64,000 nt of DNA, taken from assembly GCA_963925805.1 (NCBI GenBank), contig CAWUSE010000022.1, positions 62,001 through 126,000 on the forward strand. Reading direction: 5' to 3'. This document shows, piece after piece, positions 16,891 to 25,664 of this stretch (the first letter of the stretch is position 1; every line of letters begins with the position of its first letter). Both the position numbers and the translations under genes were made by a program. Origin of the DNA: UBA10347 sp905182135 (lineage in GTDB: Bacteria; Actinomycetota; Acidimicrobiia; Acidimicrobiales; UBA10347). The notes beneath the pieces were generated by a model. That model was not told the DNA's origin, did not search any database, and was given only the letters and a program-made list of their open reading frames with translations.

Positions 16891-17509
16891 TGGCAACTGG
16901 CGTCAGACAGTCGAAAGAGGTGTCGACCCGATCGGTGAAGGCCTCAAGAAGATGGGTGTTAGCGCCGACGTTCTTACGTGTGCGGGCATCGTTATGTCGG
17001 TCGCGACGGCCTTCGTCATCGGAAATGGCTACCTGCGCTGGGGCCTCGTGGCCATGCTGGCAACGGGCATTCCCGATCTGCTCGATGGCGCAGTGGCCAA
17101 AGCTTCTGGCTCGGCATCTAAGCGCGGAGCCTTCTTCGACTCGTCGATAGATCGGTTCAGCGACGCCTTCGTATTCGGCGGCCTGAGCTGGTATTACGCT
17201 GCGAACTTTCCGGGCACCTTGTCCGTGCTGCCGGTGGCCGTAATGTCTGCTGCGTTGATCACGTCCTACCTTCGGGCGAAGGGTGAACTGCTGGGCTACG
17301 ACGCGAAGGGCGGCATCATGGAACGCGCTGAGCGTTTCATCCTGTTGTCGGCTGGGCTTGCATTTCCTCGCATCCTTGAGCCAGTCCTCTGGATCATGCT
17401 TGTACTGACATGTGTGACGGTGGTGCAACGCTTCTTCAAGGTGTGGAAGCAGGCAACCGTCGAGATGCATGCGGACCGTGCAGAAGCAGCAGCTGCGGCC
17501 AAGAACTGA
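16883..17509 (+). CDS. pgsA: CDP-alcohol phosphatidyltransferase, likely phosphatidylinositol phosphate synthase
   Basis: A 208-residue integral membrane enzyme. The CDP-alcohol phosphotransferase motif (D-x2-D-G-x2-A-x8-G-x3-D-x3-D) is complete as DLLDGAVAKASGSASK followed by RGAFFDSSID, with four acidic residues for Mg and CDP-diacylglycerol. The Arg usually after the Ala is Lys here. In actinobacteria the copy next to patA and pimA makes phosphatidylinositol phosphate from CDP-DAG and inositol phosphate, so I favour that over phosphatidylglycerol phosphate synthase. The start is ATG 16883, inside the end of the preceding gene. About five or six hydrophobic helices are visible. It is followed after 5 bases by the acyltransferase. 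Confidence 0.85.
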   Translation: MFDGNWRQTVERGVDPIGEGLKKMGVSADVLTCAGIVMSVATAFVIGNGYLRWGLVAMLATGIPDLLDGAVAKASGSASKRGAFFDSSIDRFSDAFVFGGLSWYYAANFPGTLSVLPVAVMSAALITSYLRAKGELLGYDAKGGIMERAERFILLSAGLAFPRILEPVLWIMLVLTCVTVVQRFFKVWKQATVEMHADRAEAAAAAKN

Positions 17510-17514
17510 CACCG

Positions 17515-18420
17515 ATGGCGTTCGATCTGACGCTTACGGTCTACAAAGCGGTTGCCGCGGCTGCCAGGACGTTGCCCCACGGGCTCATGAGCGGTTTGAG
17601 TCGTGCAGTAACGACCGCCATTCCGTGGTTCTCGCCCGACCGCAGACTTGTTGTCGAGCGCAACCTCCGTCGCAGCGCTGACCACGAGCTGAGTGACAGC
17701 GAGTTGACCTTGGGCGTTCGCGCTGTGTTCCGCTCCTATGCCCGGTACTACACCGACACCGCCCGTTTGCCCGGTCTATCTGCATCGGAGGTCGACCATG
17801 GCTTCAGTTACCAGGGCTTCGAGCACATTCAAAGTAGCCATGCCCGCGGTAAAGGAACCATCCTGGTTGTGCCACATGTTGGCGGCTGGGAGTGGGCTGC
17901 GAGTTGGCTTGACAAGGTTCCGAAGTATCAGGTCACTGGTGTGGTCGAGGCATTGGACAACGACGAGCTCCGGCTATGGATGGAAGAGTGGCGAGAAGCT
18001 GTTGGCATCCAGGTGCTTCCACTGGGACAGGGCCTGGGTGGGGAGTTAGCACGCCGGCTGCGGGCGAACCATGTCTTGTGTTTGATGAGTGACCGCAACC
18101 TCGGTGATGGGGGAGTCGAAGTTGACTTCTTTGGCGAGTCGACCGAGCTGCCTGGGGGAGCCGCGACTTTGGCGCTGCGCACCGGCGCGACCATCGTGCC
18201 GGTCGCGGTGTATCACCGAGGCGAGCAGAACCACGCAATCTGCGAACCACCGATCGTGGTGGAGCGACATGGCAAGATGCGAGAGGACATAAAGCGCATT
18301 ACCCAGAATGTCGCGCACGTGATGGAGATGCAGATCCGACGTGAGCCGCACCAATGGCTCGTATTACAACCGAATTGGCCGAGCGATCACCAGGCGTTGG
18401 CTGAGAGGGCAGGCGAGTGA
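17515..18420 (+). CDS. Lysophospholipid/PIM acyltransferase (LpxL/HtrB family, PatA-like)
   Basis: A 301-residue acyltransferase of the LpxL_LpxP (HtrB) family. The catalytic H-x4-E motif is VPHVGGWEWA. Further conserved parts are LCLMSDRNLGDGGVEVDFFG and GAATLALRTGATIVPVAVY. Because it lies between pgsA and pimA, the best assignment is the phosphatidylinositol mannoside acyltransferase (PatA), which puts a fatty acid on the mannose added by PimA. It acts on the cytoplasmic face of the membrane. I start it at ATG 17515; the open frame extends back into pgsA without conserved sequence. Its stop overlaps the pimA start as GTGA. Confidence 0.82.
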   Translation: MAFDLTLTVYKAVAAAARTLPHGLMSGLSRAVTTAIPWFSPDRRLVVERNLRRSADHELSDSELTLGVRAVFRSYARYYTDTARLPGLSASEVDHGFSYQGFEHIQSSHARGKGTILVVPHVGGWEWAASWLDKVPKYQVTGVVEALDNDELRLWMEEWREAVGIQVLPLGQGLGGELARRLRANHVLCLMSDRNLGDGGVEVDFFGESTELPGGAATLALRTGATIVPVAVYHRGEQNHAICEPPIVVERHGKMREDIKRITQNVAHVMEMQIRREPHQWLVLQPNWPSDHQALAERAGE

Positions 18421-19511
18421 GCTCCATGCGCGTCGGCATGATCTGCCCGTACAGCCTTTCGGTACCAGGCGGCGTCCAGGAACAAGTCCTCGGTCTTGCT
18501 CGTGTCATGCGCCAGCGCGGGGTCGACGTGCGCGTGCTAGCGCCTTGCGATGGTCCGCCGCCAGACACTGGGATCACTTCGCTTGGCGCAAGTTTGCCGA
18601 CGGCCGCCAACGGAAGCATCGCACCGATTGCTCCTGACATATCGGCACAAGTCCGGCTGATCAAGGCGCTGTGGAATGAAGAGTTCGATGTATTGCACCT
18701 GCACGAGCCGCTCGCTCCCGGCATCGGGATCACGACCGTACTCATGCAAGCTGCACCCATGGTTGGCACCTTTCATGCCGCTGGCCGAAGTTCGGCGTAT
18801 CGTTGGGTCAACCGAGGATGTCGGGCGTTGCGCAGCCGTCTTTCCATTGCTTGCGCTGTGTCGTCCGAAGCCGAAGGATTGGCAGCGCGCTGGCTGGGTG
18901 GAAGTTACGAGCGTGTCTTCAACGGCATCGACGTGCAGCGGTACGCAACTGCAGTACCAACGCCAACGACCAAACCGACGATCTTGTTCCTAGGTCGTCA
19001 TGAAGAACGCAAAGGGCTGCGTGTGTTGCTGCGAGCTTCTGAGCAGTTGCCGGCCGATGTCGGTATCTGGGTCGGTGGTGACGGTGACGAGACGAGCGCT
19101 CTGAAAAGAGAGTTCGCCAACAACCATCGCATCGAATGGTTAGGTCGACTGTCTGACCTAGAGAAGCCCGCTCGGCTGGCAGGTGCATCGGTTTTTTGTG
19201 CACCGTCACTGGGTGGCGAGTCGTTCGGCATCGTACTGCTTGAGGCCATGTCTGCAGGTACCCCAATCGTGGCGAGCGATATCACGGGGTATTCCCTGGT
19301 AGCGCGTGGAGGTTCCGACGCTCTCATGGTCGAGCCATCAAATCCGAATGCGTTGGCGCAGGCCCTCCGAACGGTACTTGCCTCGGGCCCCGAGGTACAG
19401 AAACGAGTCGAGCGAGGCATCGAACGAGCAGGTGAGTTCTCGATGGACGCCCTGGCCGATATTTATACAGAGAAGTATGAGCGAGCGTTGGCGACAGCCG
19501 TTCGACGTTGA
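18417..19511 (+). CDS. pimA: Phosphatidylinositol mannosyltransferase PimA (GT4)
   Basis: A 364-residue GT4 glycosyltransferase that transfers mannose from GDP-mannose to phosphatidylinositol, the first step of PIM synthesis. The N-terminus MRVGMICPYSLSVPGGVQEQ matches mycobacterial PimA, including the GGVQ loop, as does DVLHLHEPLAPG. The C-terminal Rossmann domain has LFLGRHEERKG and the GT4 E-x7-E signature in GGESFGIVLLEAMSAGTPIV. It starts at GTG 18417, overlapping the acyltransferase stop by four bases; an in-frame ATG at 18426 is also possible. This GTGA overlap supports one operon, pgsA-patA-pimA. Confidence 0.9.
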   Translation: MSSMRVGMICPYSLSVPGGVQEQVLGLARVMRQRGVDVRVLAPCDGPPPDTGITSLGASLPTAANGSIAPIAPDISAQVRLIKALWNEEFDVLHLHEPLAPGIGITTVLMQAAPMVGTFHAAGRSSAYRWVNRGCRALRSRLSIACAVSSEAEGLAARWLGGSYERVFNGIDVQRYATAVPTPTTKPTILFLGRHEERKGLRVLLRASEQLPADVGIWVGGDGDETSALKREFANNHRIEWLGRLSDLEKPARLAGASVFCAPSLGGESFGIVLLEAMSAGTPIVASDITGYSLVARGGSDALMVEPSNPNALAQALRTVLASGPEVQKRVERGIERAGEFSMDALADIYTEKYERALATAVRR

Positions 19512-19995
19512 ACAGCTCTAGGCGCTGGACCGTTACTTGCTAGCCACGTTCGCCGCTGAGCTTAGAAGCGTCGACGGCATCACCGTGTTCGTGATGATCG
19601 GATAGTTCGAAAGGTTACGAGACAGCAGGGTAGGAATTGAGCAACCGCATCCGCTGCGCCGTAGCAGATTGCAAGCCCGTTGTCGTCACTCTGGCAGCGC
19701 CCCAGGGATCTGATGGACAGGTTCTCACTGATGGCGCCTTCGGCCAGCAACTCACGTTTAATAGCCACGGGCCGGAAGGTTCCTAGTAGAGATACACCGG
19801 CCCGCAAGGCGCTGGTTGTGCCTCGACGATGGCTGGCCGGTTGTGCTGTTGTGGGATGTAGCGGTGGGCAGACGAAAGGACGCGCAGGGTGTAGCCGGTG
19901 CTGTTGGCGAGAACGGACAGTCTGGTGGGGGACCGAGTGCACTAGCGGTGGATGGTGGGCACAGACAGCTCATGTCAGGCGGTAACCTGCCATCA
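19512..19995. other. Intergenic stretch after pimA with no recognised gene
   Basis: About 480 bases separate pimA from the M48-like gene. Frames on both strands are short or biased in composition, and none is recognisable. In mycobacteria a Nudix hydrolase gene follows pimA; no Nudix box (G-x5-E-x7-R-E) can be read here. The promoter of the next gene is probably in the last 100 bases. Confidence 0.45.
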
Positions 19996-20730
19996 ATGTC
20001 GGATAATCCTCCTATTGCCCTGATGCTGCTGCCGCTACCGTTGGTCGTTGGTTCGATCATTGGCGCTGTTGTCGGTTTCGTCACGGGATCCTGGTTGTGG
20101 GCGGTCGTCGCCCTCGTCTTGGTCGCTCTCGCTGTCGGCGCTGCAGCGTTCTTAGTCGCTGAATCCATGGCACTTCGTCTGCTCAAGGCCCGTCCGCTCG
20201 CCGACGGGGGATCGCACGAGCTGCGCAATCAGCTCGAAGAACTCTGTGCCCGCACTGGCTTGAGCGAACCAGACCTCTACACCGTTGGGCCCGGCGCACC
20301 AGCGATTGCTTCGGTGGGTCGTGTAGGTAGCGCCCTCATTGTGACTGACGGACTTACCGATGACCTGACGATCGTCGAACTCGAAGCCGCCGTGGCCCGC
20401 GAGTTGGCTCGCATCCAGAGCGGCTTCACCACTGTTGACACGTTGGCAGTTCCCTTTATTACGGTTCCGTTTGGGTTCGTAAGCGGGTTTGCCGACAAAG
20501 TTTTGCGTTTCTTCCGAGGCGGGGATCACGACGCTCGCATCGATCTTGAGGGGATTGCGATCACCCGGTATCCGCCCGGCATGAGTGCGGCGCTTTCGAA
20601 GATGACCGCGGTCCCGTCGGTAGCGGCAAAGGCAGCCGCTCACCTCTGGGCTGTCGGAAGCCTCGGACCAGGTAAGGGCCCGGGCAGCTACGGCATCGAC
20701 GAGCGAATCGAACTACTGCAAGAGCTGTAG
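19996..20730 (+). CDS. M48/HtpX-like membrane protein lacking the zinc motif
   Basis: A 244-residue protein built like the N-terminal part of HtpX/M48 peptidases. Two membrane helices lie near 5-30 and 34-60. A cytoplasmic domain follows with LCARTGLSEPDLYTVGPGAP, GRVGSALIVTDGLTDDLT and TIVELEAAVARELARIQSGF. In active M48 enzymes that last segment reads ELxAVIAHELxH; here both zinc-binding histidines are arginines (RELAR). The later Glu ligand region (ARIDLEGIAITRYPPGM) also lacks the expected E-x2-A-D. It is therefore probably catalytically dead, though the fold is kept and the frame is intact. The start could also be ATG 19972. What it binds is unknown. Confidence 0.72.
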   Translation: MSDNPPIALMLLPLPLVVGSIIGAVVGFVTGSWLWAVVALVLVALAVGAAAFLVAESMALRLLKARPLADGGSHELRNQLEELCARTGLSEPDLYTVGPGAPAIASVGRVGSALIVTDGLTDDLTIVELEAAVARELARIQSGFTTVDTLAVPFITVPFGFVSGFADKVLRFFRGGDHDARIDLEGIAITRYPPGMSAALSKMTAVPSVAAKAAAHLWAVGSLGPGKGPGSYGIDERIELLQEL

Positions 20731-20925
20731 TTTCGTCCTCGAGTACGTGGAGGTCTGGGCTCTGAAACATGGCCCCGCATTGCGTATCGACGCCGTGCGA
20801 GCGGTTGACGAGCCAGCTGCTGGTCATGCCGGCAGACAGACAGGAGACAGAGATACTCTGGCCCGCGAACAAATGTCATGCGAAATGGCTTCCGGCTGCG
20901 CCGCGTTCACCCATAGACTTGCGCT

Positions 20926-21816
20926 ATGAGTCAAAATCGCCAGACAGGCACCTACGAGGTCAAGCGAGGCCTCGCCGAGATGCTGAAGGGCGGCGTCATC
21001 ATGGACGTCGTCAACCCGGAGCAAGCCAAGATCGCCGAAGACGCGGGCGCTATCGCCGTCATGGCCCTTGAGCGGGTTCCTGCCGACATTCGCGTCGACG
21101 GTGGTGTGGCCCGAATGAGTGACCCCGAAATGATCATCGGCATCCAAGAAGCCGTGACCATTCCCGTTATGGCCAAGGCCCGCATTGGTCACTTTGTCGA
21201 AGCCCAGATCTTGCAAGCACTCGAGGTTGACTTCATCGACGAGTCTGAAGTGCTTACCCCAGCAGATGAAGCTCATCACATTGATAAGTTCGCCTTCAAG
21301 ACTCCATTTGTTTGCGGTGCTACCAACCTGGGTGAAGCTCTGCGGCGAATCTCCGAAGGCGCATGCCTGATCCGCTCCAAGGGCGAAGCTGGTACCGGTG
21401 ACGTCGTGCAGGCAGTGCGTCATCTTCGCTCAATTCTGGGCGACATGAAGCGCATCCAGAACGCCAACGACAACGCCGAACTCTTCGACTGGGCGAAGAA
21501 GCTCCAGGCTCCGCTGGCACTGGTTCAAGAAGTCGCCGAGACCGGCCAACTGCCCGTGCCAATGTTCTGTGCTGGAGGGCTTGCAACACCCGCCGATGCT
21601 GCGCTGGCTATGCAACTCGGCGCCCAATCGGTGTTCGTTGGATCCGGTATCTTCAAGAGTGCCGATCCTGCACCGCGTGCTCGTGCCATCGTCGAGGCAA
21701 CTGCCAACTTTGAAGATGCTGCATTGCTGGCCAGGGTTTCGCGTGGTCTCGGTGCCCCAATGACTGGCATCGGCATGGATGACCTTGAGGTCAAGTACGA
21801 AGACCGCGGCTGGTAG
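20926..21816 (+). CDS. pdxS: Pyridoxal 5'-phosphate synthase, synthase subunit PdxS
   Basis: A 296-residue (beta/alpha)8 enzyme that makes pyridoxal phosphate from ribose 5-phosphate, glyceraldehyde 3-phosphate and ammonia supplied by PdxT. The sequence is highly conserved: MLKGGVIMDVVNPEQAKIAE, VMALERVPADIRVDGGVARM, MAKARIGHFVEAQILQAL and FCAGGLATPADAALAMQLGA. The two active-site lysines lie in MAKARIGH and in the LIRSKGEAGTGDV segment. The last residues (KYEDRGW) are typical of the tail. It is followed after 21 bases by pdxT. A leader of about 195 bases before it holds no gene. Confidence 0.96.
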   Translation: MSQNRQTGTYEVKRGLAEMLKGGVIMDVVNPEQAKIAEDAGAIAVMALERVPADIRVDGGVARMSDPEMIIGIQEAVTIPVMAKARIGHFVEAQILQALEVDFIDESEVLTPADEAHHIDKFAFKTPFVCGATNLGEALRRISEGACLIRSKGEAGTGDVVQAVRHLRSILGDMKRIQNANDNAELFDWAKKLQAPLALVQEVAETGQLPVPMFCAGGLATPADAALAMQLGAQSVFVGSGIFKSADPAPRARAIVEATANFEDAALLARVSRGLGAPMTGIGMDDLEVKYEDRGW

Positions 21817-21837
21817 CACCTTCCAGGAGCCCGTCTC

Positions 21838-22416
21838 GTGACGAATCGAATTGGTGTCCTCGCGCTACAGGGCGCGTTCGCAATGCATGTTCAGGCGTGC
21901 ACTGAGCTCGGCCTTGACGCGATCGAAGTCCGCACCGAAGCAGAATTGGACACCGTTGATCGGGTCATCATCCCTGGTGGTGAATCGACGACTATGTCGA
22001 TGATGCTCGATCTCAATAATATTCGCGAGCCGCTCGCGGCGCGTCTGGCAGATGGCATGCCAGCGTTTGGGACCTGTGCCGGAATGATTCTGCTGGCGAC
22101 AGATGTCGCCGACGGCCGACCTGACCAGAAGAGCTTTTCCTCGATCGATATTGGCGTTAAACGCAACGGCTACGGCCGACAGAATCAGTCGTTCTCCGAT
22201 GACCTGCGTATCGACGCGATCGCGAACCCAGCCGACGGGTTCCATGCAGTTTTCATTCGCGCTCCTCGAGTTGAACGAGTCGGCGAAGGCGTCGATGTGC
22301 TGGTGAGCCATGGCGGCGATCCGGTGTTATGTCAGCAGAAGTCTGTGCTCGTGTCGGCCTTTCATCCTGAACTGTCGTCAGACCTGCGGTTACACCGCTA
22401 CTTTTGTGACCTGTAG
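21838..22416 (+). CDS. pdxT: Pyridoxal 5'-phosphate synthase, glutaminase subunit PdxT
   Basis: A 192-residue class I glutamine amidotransferase that feeds ammonia to PdxS. The nucleophile is the Cys of FGTCAGMILLA, and the catalytic His-Glu pair is in SAFHPELSSD. IIPGGESTTMSMM is the oxyanion-strand signature of PdxT. It starts at GTG 21838, preceded by CCAGGAG, a good ribosome-binding sequence at suitable distance. Together with pdxS it gives a complete DXP-independent vitamin B6 pathway. Confidence 0.95.
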   Translation: MTNRIGVLALQGAFAMHVQACTELGLDAIEVRTEAELDTVDRVIIPGGESTTMSMMLDLNNIREPLAARLADGMPAFGTCAGMILLATDVADGRPDQKSFSSIDIGVKRNGYGRQNQSFSDDLRIDAIANPADGFHAVFIRAPRVERVGEGVDVLVSHGGDPVLCQQKSVLVSAFHPELSSDLRLHRYFCDL

Positions 22417-22512
22417 TCTTTCAGGGCTCGACATTGTCGATGTTCGAGACCACATTGTTTGAGATCCCGCGTTATGAGAACTGTGCGTGGCTGAGCTGAA
22501 AGACAGACCACT

Positions 22513-23265
22513 ATGTCGGGTCATTCCAAATGGGCAACGATCAAGCACAAAAAGGGCGCTGCTGACTCCAAACGCGCCAAAGTCTTCGCCAAGCTGATCA
22601 AGCAGGTCGAAGTTGCCGCTCGCGAAGGCGGTGGCGATCTCGATTCGAACGCGAGCCTCCGGACGATGTACCAGAAGGCCCGCGATTCGTCGGTGCCGCT
22701 GGACACGATTGAGCGTGCTGTCAAGCGGGGTACCGGCGAACTCGAAGGCGTGAACTACGAGCCGATTGCCTACGAGGGGTACGCCCCTGCTGGCGTGGCG
22801 CTGTATATCGATGTGCTGACCGATAACCGGAACCGAAGTGGCTCCGAGGTTCGCAGCATGCTTTCGAAGAATGGCGGTTCACTCGCAGAACCGGGAGCGG
22901 TCTCGTGGCAGTTTGATCGCAAGGGCGTCGTGCTGTTACCGAAAGGCGATCATGACGAAGATGAACTGATGATGATCGCGCTGGAGGCGGGGGCAGAAGA
23001 TCTTGCTGATGTGGGCGAGGCATGGCAGCTCATAAGTGAGCCGACGGACCTGAACGGTCTGCGTGACGCTCTTGTCGAAGCCAAGATTGTGTTTACTTCG
23101 GCTGACTTGGTGATGGTCCCCCAGCAGACGATCGAGCTGAACGAGAGCGAGGCCAAGTCGGTTCTGCGACTGATCGAAGTCCTCGAAGACAACGATGACG
23201 TGCAAGACGTCTACGCCAACTTCGACATCTCCGACGAGGTTATGGCGATTCTGACGGCGGATTAG
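22513..23265 (+). CDS. YebC/PmpR-family protein
   Basis: A 250-residue member of the YebC/PmpR/TACO1 family. The N-terminus MSGHSKWATIKHKKGAADSK is the invariant family start. Other hallmarks are ARDSSVPLDTIERAVKRGTG, YEGYAPAGVALYIDVLTDNR and NGGSLAEPGAVSWQFDRKG. Members have been described as DNA-binding regulators and, more recently, as translation factors that relieve ribosome stalling at proline-rich stretches. It lies upstream of ruvCAB, a very common arrangement. Its stop is followed by the inverted-repeat region at 23273-23446. Confidence 0.93.
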   Translation: MSGHSKWATIKHKKGAADSKRAKVFAKLIKQVEVAAREGGGDLDSNASLRTMYQKARDSSVPLDTIERAVKRGTGELEGVNYEPIAYEGYAPAGVALYIDVLTDNRNRSGSEVRSMLSKNGGSLAEPGAVSWQFDRKGVVLLPKGDHDEDELMMIALEAGAEDLADVGEAWQLISEPTDLNGLRDALVEAKIVFTSADLVMVPQQTIELNESEAKSVLRLIEVLEDNDDVQDVYANFDISDEVMAILTAD

Positions 23266-23272
23266 TGCAATT

Positions 23273-23446
23273 CTGAGTGTCGGGTGGAGCGAAGCGTGGC
23301 GCTGCTCGTGTAGGACCATCCGCCCGAGTGCAGCCGTCAACGCAATCGACAAGTAGCGAAGGGCGTTCAATCCATGGTGGGCATGCAGCGGTCGTGGTGC
23401 GTTGTTGGACAGAGTGAGGCTTCGCAGCGTTCGACATGACACTCAG
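23273..23446. repeat. Imperfect terminal inverted repeats around a non-coding block
   Basis: The 9-mer CTGAGTGTC at 23273-23281 recurs inverted as GACACTCAG at 23438-23446. The similarity extends inwards with gaps: the left arm continues to GAGCGAAGC, and the reverse complement of the right arm continues to GAACGCTGCGAAGC. The roughly 155 bases between show no coding frame. The layout is like a small repeat unit or MITE-like element between yebC and ruvC. The GAGCGAAGC theme is common in dispersed bacterial palindromic repeats. No second copy was noticed in this window. Confidence 0.4.
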
Positions 23447-23497
23447 GACTGCTAGGTATTCCCGACCTGCGCCGATCGACAAGATAGAGTAGAACGG

Positions 23498-23989
23498 ATG
23501 TTCGTGTTGGGAATTGACCCTGGGTTGTCGCGCTGTGGTTATGGCGTGGTTGAACAACGAGGCCGTCGCCAGCGAGCAGTCGCTGCAGGGGTGGTTCGCA
23601 CGAGTCCGGCCGACAGTATCCCTGATCGTCTGGCGGAACTCCAGGGCGAGATTCGTCTGCTCATCAGTGACTTCTCTCCGACGGTTGTTGCCGTTGAGCG
23701 TGTGTTGTTTCAAACAAACGTCAGTACGGCTATGGGCGTCGGGCAGGCAAGCGGCATCGTGATGGCCGAAGCGATCACGGCAGGCTGCAAGGTCGTTGAA
23801 TACTCGCCGAACGAAATAAAGCTGGCTGTGGCTGGCGACGGCAGCGCAGACAAGGATCAAATGGAGCACATGGTAAGACTCTTGCTGGATATCTCTAAAC
23901 CGTTACGGCCGGTCGATGCCGCAGACGCTCTCGGTGTTGCATTGACGTACTTGGCCCAACACGGTGTGCCCGCAGGCATGGGCGCATGA
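23498..23989 (+). CDS. ruvC: Holliday junction resolvase RuvC
   Basis: A 163-residue RNase H-fold endonuclease that cuts Holliday junctions after RuvAB branch migration. Catalytic acids are visible: Asp in VLGIDPGLSRCGYGVVE, Glu in VVAVERVLFQTNVSTAMGVG, and the C-terminal pair in RPVDAADALGVALTY. Length is normal. The stop overlaps the ruvA start as ATGA, so translation is coupled. Confidence 0.95.
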   Translation: MFVLGIDPGLSRCGYGVVEQRGRRQRAVAAGVVRTSPADSIPDRLAELQGEIRLLISDFSPTVVAVERVLFQTNVSTAMGVGQASGIVMAEAITAGCKVVEYSPNEIKLAVAGDGSADKDQMEHMVRLLLDISKPLRPVDAADALGVALTYLAQHGVPAGMGA

Positions 23990-24576
23990 TCGGGTCGCTT
24001 CGTGGCGAACTTCTCGGCCGCGAACCCAACGAGGTTCTGATCGAAGTGGCGGGTATTGGCTACCGCGTCACGGTAGGACCATCAGTGTCGGCGGTCCTGG
24101 GTGAGGTCGGCGCAAGCGTCTTCGTTCATATCCACCACCACATCCGAGAAGACAACCAGCACCTTTACGGTTTTGCAGCGCTCGACGAGCGCATGATGTT
24201 CGAGACCCTTCTCAGTGCACATGGCGTTGGCCCCTCACTTGCCCTCGCGATCTTGTCGGTGCATGGGCCTGACGGTTTACGGCGTGCGGTCGTCGACGAA
24301 GATGTCGCCACCCTGTGCCTGGTTCCTGGCGTGGGCAAGAAGACAGCGCAACGGCTGTTGGTCGAACTATCTTCAAAGGTCGAGGCCCCTGCCGGTCATT
24401 CTGGCGCAGCGGCCGCGGTGCCTGGCGGGTTGAGTAGTTCTCGTAGTGATGTTCGCGACGGGCTCTCGGCGTTGGGCTATAGCGACGACGAAATTGCACA
24501 TGCCCTTCGCGAAGTTTCCGACGAAGGCACCACCGCTACCCAGATCCGGGCCGCTCTCAACCGGTTGGCGTTCTGA
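23986..24576 (+). CDS. ruvA: Holliday junction branch-migration protein RuvA
   Basis: A 196-residue DNA-binding subunit of the RuvAB motor. Domain I is an OB fold (MIGSLRGELLGREPNEVLIE ... VFVHIHHHIREDNQHLYGFA). Two helix-hairpin-helix motifs follow (SAHGVGPSLALAIL and LVPGVGKKTAQRLLVEL). A flexible linker rich in Ala/Gly leads to a C-terminal domain that contacts RuvB (SALGYSDDEIAHALREV). Its stop shares one base with the ruvB start (TGATG). Confidence 0.95.
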   Translation: MIGSLRGELLGREPNEVLIEVAGIGYRVTVGPSVSAVLGEVGASVFVHIHHHIREDNQHLYGFAALDERMMFETLLSAHGVGPSLALAILSVHGPDGLRRAVVDEDVATLCLVPGVGKKTAQRLLVELSSKVEAPAGHSGAAAAVPGGLSSSRSDVRDGLSALGYSDDEIAHALREVSDEGTTATQIRAALNRLAF

Positions 24577-25649
24577 TGGCTCGTGACGAATTGCTAGATG
24601 CGGCCGTTGTCGACGAGGACTTTGAGGCTGAGGGCCTTGATCAACAAGGGTTGGTAGCTGACCATGCGGGTCTCCGCCCGACGTCGCTCGATGACTTCGT
24701 TGGACAGCCCGAACTCAAGCGTCATCTATCGATTATCCTGGGGGCGGCCCGTAACCGCAACGAGCCTGCTGACCATCTCATGTTTGCTGGTCCGCCGGGG
24801 CTGGGTAAGACCACGTTGGCACACATCGTGGCTACTGAGATGCAAGCCCAGATCCATACAACCTCGGGTCCATCGTTGGAACGAGCTGGTGACCTGGCGG
24901 CAATCTTGACCAAACTGTCGCCCGGCGACGTTCTGTTCATCGACGAAATTCATCGCCTCGGTAAGCAGATCGAAGAAGTCCTGTATCCGGCTATGGAGGA
25001 CTTTGAACTCGACATCGTGTTAGGAAAAGGTCCAGCGGCTCGTTCGATTCGCTTAGAGATCCCACCGTTCACGCTGGTTGGGGCGACAACCAGAATCGGT
25101 CTGATCACCGGGCCGCTGCGCGACCGCTTCGGCGAGGTTGCTCGACTGGACTTCTACGACGTCGATGACCTGCAGACGATCGTCACTCGCGCTGCTCGGA
25201 TTTTGGGTGTCGAGATCGACGAGGGAGGTGCCCACGAAATCGCTATCCGTTCGCGGGGAACACCGCGTATTGCTAATCGGCTACTGCGACGGGTGCGAGA
25301 CGTTGCCGAGACCGACTACGACGGTCGTATCAATCACGAGATCGCCTCCATTGGTCTCGAACTGTTTGGCGTGGATGCGCTTGGTCTGAACAAGGTTGAC
25401 CGCGGCATTCTGTCAGCGCTGTGCGGCCGATTCGGCGGCCATCCCGTTGGGCTTTCTACACTCGCGATCTCGGTCTCAGAGCCAACCGAGACCGTCGAAG
25501 ACGTGCACGAGCCGTTCTTGATTCAGCAAGGCCTGCTCATGCGTACGCCGCGCGGCCGTATTCCCACGCCAGCAGCGTGGCGCCATCTGGGGCTGGCCCC
25601 GCCGATCACCGCCGATGATGGCCAAGACGGACTCTTCCCAAGGGCCTAG
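24576..25649 (+). CDS. ruvB: Holliday junction branch-migration helicase RuvB
   Basis: A 357-residue AAA+ ATPase that drives branch migration. Walker A is AGPPGLGKTTLAH, Walker B is VLFIDEIHRL, sensor 1 is TLVGATTRIG and the arginine finger is in GPLRDRFG. The C-terminal winged helix includes VGLSTLAISVSEPTETVEDV and LIQQGLLMRTPRGRIPT. The N-terminus has a short acidic extension. It ends the ruvCAB operon; a strong hairpin follows at 25665-25701. Confidence 0.96.
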   Translation: MARDELLDAAVVDEDFEAEGLDQQGLVADHAGLRPTSLDDFVGQPELKRHLSIILGAARNRNEPADHLMFAGPPGLGKTTLAHIVATEMQAQIHTTSGPSLERAGDLAAILTKLSPGDVLFIDEIHRLGKQIEEVLYPAMEDFELDIVLGKGPAARSIRLEIPPFTLVGATTRIGLITGPLRDRFGEVARLDFYDVDDLQTIVTRAARILGVEIDEGGAHEIAIRSRGTPRIANRLLRRVRDVAETDYDGRINHEIASIGLELFGVDALGLNKVDRGILSALCGRFGGHPVGLSTLAISVSEPTETVEDVHEPFLIQQGLLMRTPRGRIPTPAAWRHLGLAPPITADDGQDGLFPRA

Positions 25650-25664
25650 TCGCTCGTCGGCCCG

